A stretch of DNA of 19,716 bases from Gardnerella kenyensis (GCA_003585735.1 NQOH01000001.1:264954-284669); one strand, 5' to 3'; shown: positions 1-8,675, counted from the stretch's first letter. Program-made: numbers and translations. The notes: a model not told the origin generated them from the letters alone.

Positions 1-1
1 T

Positions 2-3000
2 AAAGCTAACGAAAATAAAACTAGCAACGATAAAACAGAAGATAATAAATCTCGCGAAGATAAAACCAGCATTGCAGAATACCGCAGTGCAACTCCATCT
101 ACTACAACTACTAAGACTACAGATATCGAAGCTACTACAGAAAAGGCAGCTACAGGAGAAAACGTAGCGTCTGATAAAGAAACTGTTTCATATCCTCAAA
201 TGACAGTGGTAGAACCGGGTGTAGCAGTTACCATTAAACCAAAGTTCATGCGCGGCGATAAAGAGATTACGTTAGCTGAATCGAAGAAATACGGCCCTTG
301 CAATGATAATTATGAGTATATATCCGTCGAATATAAGAACGGAGACAAATACGAACTTGCATATGGCAGTGCTATAACGCGTAACTCAGATTATAGCTAC
401 ACGTTCAAGTGGCGCGAGAGCGCAGCGCGCGAACATCCTAACGCTATTATTCGCGTCAAGGGACTTCGTATGTATGACAAGAATGGGAAGCAACTCCAAG
501 AAGAGGTTATTCCAACATTTAAAACTGCAGGCTCGGAGAATCATAAGCCTGAACCAAAGCCATTCGAATTTAATCGGAACGAATTATCAGCAGGCCTTGC
601 AACCGACAAAAGCGGTAATTATGTTCGTTGGAGAGTGTTAAGCAACAACGACTCACCATCAATAGATGAGCAAGAATACTGCAGCAAGTTCCTTGACTAC
701 GATCCTGACGCACACATACTCAAAACCAAAATCATTGATAATACTGTGCCGCCAATAAACAATAGAGCTCCAAGCGTTGTTGCAAAGCGTTTTATAGGAA
801 TTACGCTTCAAACAATGGGCATGAACGATACAGTTCCAGTAACTGAAAATCTTGAAAATACTCCTTGGTTCTTTAAGGATGCAAAAGAAAAAGCTAATTT
901 TGAGAACGCATTGCATAACAAGGTATGGTCGAAACAATATGACTATACTCAATACAGCATCTTGCAGCAAATAGGAGGTAAACTTCCAAAGGGCGTTAAG
1001 TACAATCTTAGTAAAGGAACTTTCGAAGGAAATCCAGAAATTAACGATTGGCAAGAAAACGAGACTATGCGAGAATATCCGCTATATCTCGCTCAAGTCA
1101 CAATGTATAACACAGCAGATTATCTTACTTTGAAACCATATACCAGCTATACCGCGAGAAAGCCAAACCCGCAGTCAAAACCCAGTGAAGCCCAAAACTT
1201 TAGCGACACTCCTGCAAATGTGGTGTCAACTGGATTGTCGGCGGATAAAAAGTTGCGTTGGCGCATTTTAAGCGACGATTTGCCGAAGGGCATTGATAAA
1301 AGCAAGGTTACATATAATTCTGCTACAAAGCGCTTCGAGCCGCTGTACTATGAAGGCTTATCTAAAGATCCAGGTGTTATTGCACAAGTAAGCAATCTCA
1401 CTCTGGAAACTATTGATGCCAATGGTCATACAACAAAGTATCAGAAAACACCTGTTTTCGTCTATAAAAACGAGGATAGTCACAAAAAGGTACTGGTTAT
1501 TTCCGATACAAAAAAGCGCATAGGTAATGTAACTGTAAACTCTACGTCAGGTTCATTTAATTACATTGTAGCTGGAGATTTGCCAAACGGCGTTAAGTTT
1601 AATTCAGATAGTGGCACTTTTTCCGGCACAGCTAAGATTACCGATTGGAAAAAAGACGAAACTAGCCGCACGTATCCTATATATGTTGCAACATATAAGA
1701 GCCTAAACGGTACAATGTTTTTACACTTTGTGGATGACTCTATTACGATAGTACGGAACGCGGATGGGAAAATTACACCGGTAACTCCATCACCTGTTGT
1801 TCCACCGACGCCACAACCACCTGTGGTTCCACCAGCACCACAACCAAAGCCATCTGATACCGATGCCAATGTGTTGGCATCTGGAACTGCAACCGATCAG
1901 GACGGAAAACAAGTTCAGTGGCAAGTAATAAATAATGATAAAAATCCTAATACGGAACAAATGAAGAGGTACGCTCAGTATCTTAGTTACAATCCTGATA
2001 AGAACGAGTTGATAACAACGGTAAATGCTGCTCCCTTTACGGGAAATGATGCAAATATTGCTGCCAGAAAATTCAGCAACATTACGCTAAAAATCACGAA
2101 AGACGGTAAAACAACAGAAGAAAACATTAAAGAAACGCCTTGGTTCTTCAAAGATCAAAATTCGAAGAATATGTGGGACTCAATCAATCAAACAACAATC
2201 GGCACGTATAACTTTGAAAAATTCAACCTTGAACAAAAAGTCGGCGGCGTAGGACTGGACGGCTTAAGCTACGACTTTCTGAATAAGAATTTTGATGGCA
2301 CTCCTACGATTGCCTGGAATGGCGATGAAAAAATCCGCGAAATTCCTGTGTATATAGCAGCAATCCATAAAAGTCAAGATGGCTCAGACTATATGACGGT
2401 AGGCGAATTCAAAAAATTTAAGGCGTATAAAAATAGGAATGATATTTTTGAAGGTACAGCTGGAATTAATCCGCGAACGAAACAAGCATACAAGTTCGAT
2501 GATCTCGGTCTTAATAACGTTACGCAGACAGTAATAGGTGAATATAACTGCGGTACTTATGGAAGACCTTTCTACATCAAGCCAGGGGAAACAAAGACAA
2601 TTCCACTCAGGTTCTATTTATTGAATGAAAAGCATGAGGCAATTAAGGAAATTACCGATGAGTTTATGAAGGTATTAAATCCAGAGCCAAACGACACAAG
2701 CTTGAAGAAGGTTCAACTTTTCCGTAACAGTAAGACAACTGTGGCTGAGAAGAAAACACCGTATACACTGAATACAGACTATTCAATCACATTTACAGCG
2801 GACGCAGACGCTCAGGATGGAGATTCTTATAATACAAATGGCTCGAAGCTTGACAATTTACCAATCGTTCTTGATCCAGCGATGACGCCAACATACACAC
2901 ACGAAGATGGCATAACGTTGCATGAGAAGGGTAATCCTAAGAATGTATCAACAATGAACGCAGTGATTAGAGTTACGAAGCCTAAGTCGCAGCCTCCAAA

Positions 3001-3394
3001 ACCAGAACCACCTAAACCAGAGCCTCCAAAGCCGGAACCACCTAAGCCGGAACCGGAACCGGAACCGGAACCGGAACCAACTCCTGTTCAAACTCCCGAA
3101 CCGGAACCAACTCCTGTTCCAATTCCCGAACCGGAACCAACTCCTGTTCCAATTCCAAAATTTGAGCCTATCCCAGTGCCTATAATTTCGGAACCAGCAC
3201 CAGAACCGGAACCAGAACCGGAACCAACGCAAGAAGAGACTGCTGAAGAAGCACCAACTCCACAGACGCACGAACCGCTTGCTCGCACTGGCTCTGAAAC
3301 ATCAATCATTGCAGGTGCTGGATTAGCGTTCTTGATGTCAGCTTTCGGAGCACTTTCGCTTAAACGCACGCGCATCGGCAAACACAGCAAGTAA
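2..3394 (+). CDS. Large repetitive cell-wall-anchored surface protein (LARTG sortase substrate), 5' end outside window
   Basis: The frame is open to the left edge, so the start and signal peptide lie upstream; about 1130 residues are visible. A Thr/Lys/Glu-rich segment (to about nt 200) leads into a beta-rich region. Three related modules of about 200 residues start near nt 577, 1213 and 1858. Each begins with a WRVLSNN / WRILSDD / WQVINND core and ends with LPKGVKYN...GTFEGNP, LPNGVKFN...GTFSGTA or a diverged third version. That second half resembles putative Ig-like (He_PIG type) domains. A further related pair (NSDYSYTF...NAIIRV near nt 400, NTDYSITF...NAVIRV near nt 2780) brackets the modules. 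A Pro/Glu stalk, the sortase signal LARTG (nt 3278-3292), a hydrophobic segment and a basic tail end the protein. LARTG departs from LPXTG at the second position. The likely role is adhesion or surface display; the ligand is unknown. Confidence 0.85.
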   Translation, partial: KANENKTSNDKTEDNKSREDKTSIAEYRSATPSTTTTKTTDIEATTEKAATGENVASDKETVSYPQMTVVEPGVAVTIKPKFMRGDKEITLAESKKYGPCNDNYEYISVEYKNGDKYELAYGSAITRNSDYSYTFKWRESAAREHPNAIIRVKGLRMYDKNGKQLQEEVIPTFKTAGSENHKPEPKPFEFNRNELSAGLATDKSGNYVRWRVLSNNDSPSIDEQEYCSKFLDYDPDAHILKTKIIDNTVPPINNRAPSVVAKRFIGITLQTMGMNDTVPVTENLENTPWFFKDAKEKANFENALHNKVWSKQYDYTQYSILQQIGGKLPKGVKYNLSKGTFEGNPEINDWQENETMREYPLYLAQVTMYNTADYLTLKPYTSYTARKPNPQSKPSEAQNFSDTPANVVSTGLSADKKLRWRILSDDLPKGIDKSKVTYNSATKRFEPLYYEGLSKDPGVIAQVSNLTLETIDANGHTTKYQKTPVFVYKNEDSHKKVLVISDTKKRIGNVTVNSTSGSFNYIVAGDLPNGVKFNSDSGTFSGTAKITDWKKDETSRTYPIYVATYKSLNGTMFLHFVDDSITIVRNADGKITPVTPSPVVPPTPQPPVVPPAPQPKPSDTDANVLASGTATDQDGKQVQWQVINNDKNPNTEQMKRYAQYLSYNPDKNELITTVNAAPFTGNDANIAARKFSNITLKITKDGKTTEENIKETPWFFKDQNSKNMWDSINQTTIGTYNFEKFNLEQKVGGVGLDGLSYDFLNKNFDGTPTIAWNGDEKIREIPVYIAAIHKSQDGSDYMTVGEFKKFKAYKNRNDIFEGTAGINPRTKQAYKFDDLGLNNVTQTVIGEYNCGTYGRPFYIKPGETKTIPLRFYLLNEKHEAIKEITDEFMKVLNPEPNDTSLKKVQLFRNSKTTVAEKKTPYTLNTDYSITFTADADAQDGDSYNTNGSKLDNLPIVLDPAMTPTYTHEDGITLHEKGNPKNVSTMNAVIRVTKPKSQPPKPEPPKPEPPKPEPPKPEPEPEPEPEPTPVQTPEPEPTPVPIPEPEPTPVPIPKFEPIPVPIISEPAPEPEPEPEPTQEETAEEAPTPQTHEPLARTGSETSIIAGAGLAFLMSAFGALSLKRTRIGKHSK
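2993..3232 (+). repeat. Pro/Glu-rich wall-spanning stalk built from hexamer and 30-nt tandem repeats
   Basis: Five back-to-back ccggaa hexamers lie at 3047-3076, preceded by PPKPE repeats. About three 30-nt units follow, encoding PEPEPTPVQT, PEPEPTPVPI and PEPEPTPVPI, and then further PE dipeptides. Every unit is a multiple of three, so gain or loss of copies would change stalk length without breaking the frame. Such stalks typically carry the exposed domains through the peptidoglycan. Confidence 0.85.
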
Positions 3395-3424
3395 AAACGT
3401 AACTAGCGAATAACGCAAGTAACC

Positions 3425-3469
3425 AATAAACGCCAGACGAGTTAAATAAACTCCCTGGCGTTTATTTTT
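3425..3469 (+). terminator. Rho-independent terminator of the surface protein gene
   Basis: A perfect 12-bp stem (aataaacgccag 3425-3436 with ctggcgtttatt 3455-3466) encloses an inner gagtt/aactc stem and runs into ttattttt. It lies 30 nt after the stop codon. Confidence 0.9.
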
Positions 3470-3507
3470 AACCACCAATCAACCAATCGCAAATCACTCA
3501 ATCGCAA

Positions 3508-3545
3508 AGTATCCAATCTCTGCAAATTCGCAACGATTGGCCACT
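3508..3545. repeat. Interspersed palindromic repeat, degenerate copy 1
   Basis: agtatccaatc (3508-3518) and gattggccact (3535-3545) flank a spacer containing tgcaaattcgc. This matches the copy at 8855-8893, which has perfect arms. Here the arms mispair at two positions. Confidence 0.65.
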
Positions 3546-3595
3546 ATCTCACGTCTCCCACTGATTTAGAAAAGTTATTCAAATAATAAAATAAC

Positions 3596-4453
3596 TTAAG
3601 CTACAACCTCATTATGAAAGAACATCAAAAAGAAATTCATATCTTGCATTATTTCTTCCCACAAAAGACTTTTAGCCCAAGGTGCTTTTCTTTGATAATC
3701 CTTCCACTTTATTCTCAACACTTCACTATCTTTAATCCTATCGAAAATTCCATTCACGTTACTCAGTAAATAAAGAGTATCTCTCGTTTGAGAAGTAGCG
3801 TAAAAAGCTTGAGAAATCTCTTCTTTCTTAAAAGCACTATCCCCCTGAGACGCCCTAAGAGCATGCAAATCATAAAAATCTCGCATTCTCGTGTTAAATT
3901 CTTCCCTCACAAGAATTGTTTGCAACTTTTCCGCTAAAATCGTTGCAATTGGATAAGTTAACAAAGAAATAGATTCTGAAAACATTAAAGGCAATTCTGC
4001 TTCCATAGCAGATGGAGTAATAGCATGCCCAGTTGAAATATCGATTTTAACAGGAGTTTTTGTACCATCAAAATCTGCAATTAGACTAGCTCGAACCCCT
4101 GGATAGTCAGATTCTTGCATAATAGAATCAAGCGTTTGTAGTGTAAATTTAACACCATCATCGATATTAATAGATATTACATCTGATATAAAAATACGCA
4201 CATCATTTTCACTAAGAGAAATATTTTGCATAGTTGTATCAATATCCATTGTTGTACGAAGATTTACGCCAACAAGATAAGAAATCAGCATTCCGCCTTT
4301 TAGAACAAAATTGTTTTTATAACGCGAGCGAGAAACACGATCTAAAAAACGCTCCATCATATATACGCGCATTAGCACGCGAGGATCTACACCCTTTTGG
4401 AGTGCAACATTCTTTATTTTTGCTTTAAGCTGATTAGCATCCTTCATTCTCAT
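3596..4453 (-). CDS. abiEii: AbiEii-type nucleotidyltransferase toxin (type IV toxin-antitoxin)
   Basis: This 285-residue protein belongs to the AbiEii/DUF1814 family of nucleotidyltransferase-like toxins from abortive-infection and type IV toxin-antitoxin systems. Family hallmarks are visible. KGG at residues 52-54 and R-T-T-M-D-I-D at 66-72 form the polymerase-beta-like core with its metal-binding acidic residues. VKIDIS supplies a further acidic strand. AEKLQT followed by R-M-R-D-F-Y-D-L is the conserved C-terminal motif. The ATG overlaps the TGA of the upstream antitoxin gene by four bases (ATGA), so the two should be translationally coupled. Family members block growth, some by modifying tRNA; the target here is unknown. 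All key residues seem present, so the protein is probably active. Confidence 0.9.
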   Translation of the reverse strand: MRMKDANQLKAKIKNVALQKGVDPRVLMRVYMMERFLDRVSRSRYKNNFVLKGGMLISYLVGVNLRTTMDIDTTMQNISLSENDVRIFISDVISINIDDGVKFTLQTLDSIMQESDYPGVRASLIADFDGTKTPVKIDISTGHAITPSAMEAELPLMFSESISLLTYPIATILAEKLQTILVREEFNTRMRDFYDLHALRASQGDSAFKKEEISQAFYATSQTRDTLYLLSNVNGIFDRIKDSEVLRIKWKDYQRKAPWAKSLLWEEIMQDMNFFLMFFHNEVVA

Positions 4454-5040
4454 AACAACACCCCCAAATATTGTGAAATCAACTTTGAAATCCTAAATTT
4501 TTTAGCGTAATCACTTAGTATATCAAGTCGCTTATCCCTTCTTTTAACATAAGCTTTTAACGCACCAAATACCACCTGTGCATCTATTTGAGAACGAGAA
4601 CGCAAAATATCACAAATTGTGCGCTCTAAATCATAAGAAGGTACAAGATTACCTTCAAGCGACATAAGATTTATCTTGCCAATTTCTAAAAAATCTGGTT
4701 TTATATAAAAGACCCTAACACCAGTCTTAATTAGACTACTTGCATTGTAAGTTGACGGAACAGTCACTGTTAAAGAAGAAGGTTCTCTATCAGTCAAATT
4801 ATGTAAAAGAAGGGCAGATTCATGTGAAAAAACAGCAACAGATGTGCGCTTTGACAATAAACTCATCTCATCATTCCACAAACTGCTGTTAACATAAACA
4901 CCTTTTGATACGCGTTCTAATCTTTCATCTTTAATAAATCGATAAACACTAGACGAGCTAATTCCAAGTTCTCTGATAACACTATCAATGCTTAAAACTT
5001 GATTTTTCTCCATATAATTGCGCAATTGATCTATTAGCAT
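4450..5040 (-). CDS. abiEi: AbiEi-type antitoxin / autorepressor
   Basis: This is the antitoxin partner of the adjacent AbiEii toxin, 196 residues from the chosen start. Residues 1-50 form a winged helix-turn-helix (SIDSVIRELGISSSSVYRFI...KGVYV), which in this family binds inverted repeats in its own promoter. The AbiEi domain follows, with the characteristic FSHESALLLHNLTDREP and DLERTICDILR stretches. I chose ATG at 5040 over the in-frame GTG at 5046 because taggtg lies five bases before it, whereas the GTG falls inside that Shine-Dalgarno. The gene is first in a two-gene operon, overlapping abiEii by 4 nt. A 14-bp perfect inverted repeat upstream is the probable operator. Confidence 0.9.
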   Translation of the reverse strand: MLIDQLRNYMEKNQVLSIDSVIRELGISSSSVYRFIKDERLERVSKGVYVNSSLWNDEMSLLSKRTSVAVFSHESALLLHNLTDREPSSLTVTVPSTYNASSLIKTGVRVFYIKPDFLEIGKINLMSLEGNLVPSYDLERTICDILRSRSQIDAQVVFGALKAYVKRRDKRLDILSDYAKKFRISKLISQYLGVLL

Positions 5041-5060
5041 TTGCACACCTACTCAATGAC

Positions 5061-5105
5061 ACGTTTATGCTGATTTCATATATTATATCAGCATAAACGT
5101 ATCAA
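5061..5105 (-). promoter_or_regulatory. AbiE promoter with overlapping operator (14-bp perfect inverted repeat)
   Basis: acgtttatgctgat (5061-5074) and atcagcataaacgt (5087-5100) are exact inverted copies separated by 12 nt. On the minus strand TTGATA (5100-5105) and TATATG (5077-5082) sit 17 nt apart, so the repeat covers the -35 to -10 region. AbiEi proteins are known to repress their own operons through inverted repeats, and this is the obvious site. Confidence 0.75.
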
Positions 5106-5122
5106 ATGCGAAAGCAAACTCC

Positions 5123-5165
5123 AAAGTAGCCAAACCAAAATAAGTCAACCCACAAGTAGCCAATT
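5123..5165. repeat. Half-copies of the interspersed agtagccaat repeat
   Basis: agtagcca at 5125 and agtagccaatt at 5155 match the left arm of the repeats at 6566, 6641 and 8855, but no right arm follows. They occupy the gap between the AbiE promoter and the end of the ATPase gene. Confidence 0.5.
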
Positions 5166-5172
5166 ACAAACA

Positions 5173-6435
5173 TTACATATAAATAGTTTCAGGATTAAGA
5201 AGGAAATTCAGTAATCCCAATACAAGAACACCTTCCTCAGTATGCCAAGGCTTTACGCTCCCACCAACAAGAATAATCTTACGGAACGCATCACTAATAT
5301 TCATCAAAGATTTTTCTTCTTGCAACGTTTTCTCTCTAGTAGGTAGCGCAAGTGCAGATTGAATATAAAATCTTTGATCTGCCTTATTTACAACAAAATC
5401 AACTTCCGTTTGTTTGCGAACTGATTTGCCATTTTTATTCACTTCACTAACTTGCACACTACCAACATCCACCTTGTAACCGAGACGTTTTAGTTCATTG
5501 TAAATAATATTTTCCATTATGTGAGTTTCTTCCATCTGTCTAAAACCAAGAAGCGCATTCCTCACACCAAGATCCGTAAAATAATACTTCACAGGGCTAC
5601 CTATATACTTCCTACCTTTAATGTCATATCGAATAGCGCTCTCTAAAAGGAATGAATCTTCTAAATAAGAAATATATCTCTCAACAGTCGTTCTTGTAGT
5701 CGAAACCTGTGAAACAGATTTAAACGTTTGGACGATTTTTCTAGTGCTGGTCAAAGCGCCAATAGAAGAAGCGACTACCCTAGTAACATCATCAAGTTCA
5801 CTTCTTTTTCGTATTGCATGACGGTCAAGAATATCTCTTTTATAAGTGTTTTCAAAAACTGATTGAAGGAACTCGCGTTTTTGCTCATCGCTTTCCATTA
5901 AAACAACTTGTGGAAGACCGCCAAATCTCCAATATTCTTCCCAAGCATCTCGTTCATCTTTTTCATTAACAGACATGAATTCAGAAAATGAAAGAGGGTA
6001 AATTCTAATCTGATCACTTCTTCCTCTAAATTCTGTAACTATATCCGACGAAAGGAATTTAGAATTACTACCGCTAACGTAAACATCTAAATTACTAATA
6101 TGAAGGAAACTATTAAGCACATCTACAAAATCGTCCATCATTTGAACTTCATCAATAAACAGATAGTACGTCTTATCGTCTTTCAGAAGCTGATCAACAT
6201 GCGCAAGAATATTATCAGGATTACGCAAGTCTTTATTTCTTCTATCATCCAATGCTATGCGAATAATATGATCATCTTCTACGCCATCCGCAATCAAATG
6301 GTCATAAAATAGTTTCATTAAAATATACGTTTTACCGCATCTGCGCATGCCAGATATTACCTTGATAAGACCATTATTTTTCGCCGAATCGAGTTTTTGT
6401 ATATAATAGTCTCTCTTTATTTCTTTAACAGGCAT
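5173..6435 (-). CDS. AAA family ATPase with C-terminal DUF4143 domain
   Basis: This 420-residue protein has the architecture of the widespread prokaryotic AAA_14/DUF4143 ATPases. The Walker A motif GMRRCGKT is at residues 29-36. Walker B YYLFIDEVQ has its acidic pair at 95-96. A sensor-like strand VYVSGSNSKFL follows. The C-terminal half contains PVKYYFTDLGVRNALLG and TEVDFVV followed by YIQ, the nuclease-like (PD-(D/E)XK-type) core described for DUF4143. The cellular role of the family is not established. The frame is open up to 6591, but I start at ATG 6435, where aaagga lies eight bases upstream. The upstream extension begins at a non-ATG codon, reads through a copy of the intergenic repeat and has no family similarity that I recognise. 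It precedes the AbiE pair on the same strand. Confidence 0.88.
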   Translation of the reverse strand: MPVKEIKRDYYIQKLDSAKNNGLIKVISGMRRCGKTYILMKLFYDHLIADGVEDDHIIRIALDDRRNKDLRNPDNILAHVDQLLKDDKTYYLFIDEVQMMDDFVDVLNSFLHISNLDVYVSGSNSKFLSSDIVTEFRGRSDQIRIYPLSFSEFMSVNEKDERDAWEEYWRFGGLPQVVLMESDEQKREFLQSVFENTYKRDILDRHAIRKRSELDDVTRVVASSIGALTSTRKIVQTFKSVSQVSTTRTTVERYISYLEDSFLLESAIRYDIKGRKYIGSPVKYYFTDLGVRNALLGFRQMEETHIMENIIYNELKRLGYKVDVGSVQVSEVNKNGKSVRKQTEVDFVVNKADQRFYIQSALALPTREKTLQEEKSLMNISDAFRKIILVGGSVKPWHTEEGVLVLGLLNFLLNPETIYM

Positions 6436-6561
6436 ATTTAGCATCCTTTCAATAAGCATTGTGCAAACGTGCTGTGGCACAAAGCTCTTATTTATATGCA
6501 AATCTTTCCGCAAGCACTGCGACAAATATGCATAAGTAGCCAAACCAAGATTAGCCAAACC

Positions 6562-6604
6562 ACAAAGTAGCCAATCGCTGCAATTTTGCACTTAATGGCT
6601 ACTA
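6562..6604. repeat. Interspersed palindromic repeat, copy 2
   Basis: agtagccaatc (6566-6576), a spacer gctgcaattttgca, then aatggctact (6594-6603). It is nearly identical to the next copy 75 nt away, so the pair arose by duplication or repeated insertion. Confidence 0.75.
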
Positions 6605-6636
6605 TTATAATCTGGATAATTTAAACTCTCAATATC

Positions 6637-6679
6637 CCAAAGTAGCCAATCGCTGCAATTTTGCACTCAATGGCAACTA
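6637..6679. repeat. Interspersed palindromic repeat, copy 3
   Basis: cccaaagtagccaatcgctg begins a copy that matches the 6562-6604 unit through caattttgcac. The right arm is aatggcaact (6669-6678), with one base changed from copy 2. Confidence 0.75.
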
Positions 6680-6778
6680 GTGCCAAACAGAGACACTAAC
6701 GCAGAACGCCAACTGCACCAGTGTCTCTACAGACCTCGAAATTGCACAGCGCATTGAAAACAAACCAGCGTAACATCC

Positions 6779-8545
6779 TCACATAGACACAGTGTAAAGC
6801 GAGTAGAAGTAAGCTTTCTGATTCATAAGTTCCTCAAAGCTCCCACGCTCAATAAGCTCGCCGCTTTTCATCACAAGAATCTCATCATATTGCTTAAGCG
6901 AATTAGCATCCAATCGGTGAGTTACAACAAGTCGAAGAATCCCTTGCAAATCCAAAATAGACTGCGTTACATTCGCACTCGTCTCGTTATCTAGCGCGCT
7001 CGTTGCCTCATCAACCAGCAGAATCTCGGACTTTTTAAGCAAGCTTCGAGCAATAGCAATACGCTGCTTTTCGCCGCCAGAAAGATGACTACCATTCTCG
7101 CCACACTGATAATCCTTGCCTTTAGCAGCAATCAAATCATCCAAACCAGCAAGGTGAATCACACGATTCACTTCCACATCCGGGAACGGCTTAAAAAGCG
7201 TAATATTATCTAAAATCGAAGCATCAAACATAAACACAGACTGCTGCATAAGAGTCGTCTTATCGTAGAGCGAACTCTTGCTCACATTGCTAAGCTCGTG
7301 ATTATCAAGCTTCACACTACCCTCATAATCCTTGTAGTAGCCCATAAGCAGATTGATTAAACTACTCTTACCAGCACCAGAAGGTCCTACTATTGCATAA
7401 GATTTTCCAGCTTGCAAAGTTAGATTTACGTTTTTCAAGACTTTATGATCCGCGTCATAAGCGTACGAAACATCGCTCAAAACAACGCTTTTAATAGAAT
7501 CGTCAATGATCTCGCCAGAATCTTCCTTAGCGTTACTCATATAATCAGCCATCTTGCTAATAAGCTTCTTAGCACCCTTCATCTCGCCGAGCATTTGCGG
7601 AAGACTTGCAATAGGCTGAAGTACGCCATTCATCAAATTAGTGAAAGCTAACACCATGCCAGCAGTGATAACACCAACATGAGCATTAACCATCCAAGCG
7701 CCAACAAGCATCACGCCAAGCTGAGTTCCAAGACTTGAAATAGTACCAAGAGCAGAAACAGTAGTCATCGTTTTTTCGCGAAGATTCTTCGTATGCTCAA
7801 GCTCCATCGACTGATTCTGATAACGGCTAATAACCTCCTGCTCCGCCTTAAAACTCTTAATAACCGAAACGCCGTTCAAAACATCCTTCGTTAAAGCAGT
7901 GTAAGACTCATTCGACTTAGAAACCTGCTCCTCGCGAGTGGCAATTCCGCTAGCTGTAAGAATCGAGCACGCCATAGGAAGCACAGAAATGATAAGAGCA
8001 ATAACAGTGAGCAGCGGACTATAGTAAATCATAAGAGCCAGAGAGCTTACAAGCATAAGAACGTCTTGAACAAAGTCAAAAATCTTCTTCAAATACTTTT
8101 CTTGAATACGCTCACAATCATTAGTAAGCACAGAAAGATACCTGCCAGAATTCGCAAGCGAAAAATCACTATAACTCTTCTTTAAAAGCTTCTTGATAAC
8201 AGACTCTTTATACTGATTCATTGCTTTTTCAAGAAAGCGAGGGTACGCACTGCGCTTCAACGCAAAAATCAGGGAGATTGCCAGCATAAAAGAAACAACA
8301 AGCAGCAAAATAGTAGTCAAAGAGAAGGATCCTTTGCCTGCCATATAGTCGAAAATAATTTGCAAAATCCAAGAAATAGCAGTGTAAATCATAGACAAGG
8401 TAATAAAAACTATCATAGAAAGAAAAGCTACAAGCTTGTTTTCCTTGAAAAATAGTTTTACGTAATTTTTTACGTCGGGATGTAGTTTGGATGATTGCTG
8501 ATTTGCCGATGATTGCTTATTTGCCGCGTTGTCAGTTTTACTCAT
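6779..8545 (-). CDS. ABC exporter, fused permease and ATPase (half-transporter)
   Basis: This 588-residue half-transporter has the type I exporter layout: an N-terminal membrane domain with about six helices (residues ~35-330) and a C-terminal nucleotide-binding domain. Walker A GPSGAGKS is at 387-394, the Q-loop lies in LMQQSVFMF, the signature LSGGE is at 488-492, Walker B with VDEATSALD is at 511-519 and the switch histidine (THR) is at 543. All catalytic motifs are intact. It probably works as a homodimer, because no second half-transporter is adjacent. The ATG at 8545 has gagagg eight bases upstream. The N-terminus is a polar Ser/Gln/Asn-rich tail of about 20 residues. Substrate cannot be told from sequence; drugs, peptides or lipids are typical. 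A promoter-like copy of the AbiE operator lies 230 nt upstream. Confidence 0.9.
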   Translation of the reverse strand: MSKTDNAANKQSSANQQSSKLHPDVKNYVKLFFKENKLVAFLSMIVFITLSMIYTAISWILQIIFDYMAGKGSFSLTTILLLVVSFMLAISLIFALKRSAYPRFLEKAMNQYKESVIKKLLKKSYSDFSLANSGRYLSVLTNDCERIQEKYLKKIFDFVQDVLMLVSSLALMIYYSPLLTVIALIISVLPMACSILTASGIATREEQVSKSNESYTALTKDVLNGVSVIKSFKAEQEVISRYQNQSMELEHTKNLREKTMTTVSALGTISSLGTQLGVMLVGAWMVNAHVGVITAGMVLAFTNLMNGVLQPIASLPQMLGEMKGAKKLISKMADYMSNAKEDSGEIIDDSIKSVVLSDVSYAYDADHKVLKNVNLTLQAGKSYAIVGPSGAGKSSLINLLMGYYKDYEGSVKLDNHELSNVSKSSLYDKTTLMQQSVFMFDASILDNITLFKPFPDVEVNRVIHLAGLDDLIAAKGKDYQCGENGSHLSGGEKQRIAIARSLLKKSEILLVDEATSALDNETSANVTQSILDLQGILRLVVTHRLDANSLKQYDEILVMKSGELIERGSFEELMNQKAYFYSLYTVSM

Positions 8546-8675
8546 TCTCGCTACCTCTCACTTCCTTTATATCTATACTATTTCTGTTATTTCTTCTCTA
8601 ATAGCATTTTCGCAGCTAGCATTTTCATAAGCGATTTGCTTATTCACTCGCTACAAGCATTGAAAGCTACACTAT

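Larger units (their letters stand above)
6436..6778. other. Repeat-rich intergenic region between ABC exporter and ATPase
   Basis: I see no gene here. The region holds two copies of the interspersed palindromic repeat (6562-6604, 6637-6679). A 9-bp inverted repeat, agagacact (6689-6697) with agtgtctct (6720-6728), has a 22-nt loop. It could end the exporter transcript, but no T-tract follows on the minus strand, so I do not call it a terminator. Confidence 0.6.

Noticed and set aside
2948..3390. Long open frames antisense to the surface protein stalk
   Set aside because: Low-complexity products (Trp/Arg/Phe or Gly/Ser runs) are artefacts of the Pro/Glu repeats on the other strand.
6689..6728. 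Terminator of the ABC exporter
   Set aside because: The 9-bp inverted repeat has a 22-nt loop and no T-tract on the minus strand; recorded only as an inverted repeat.
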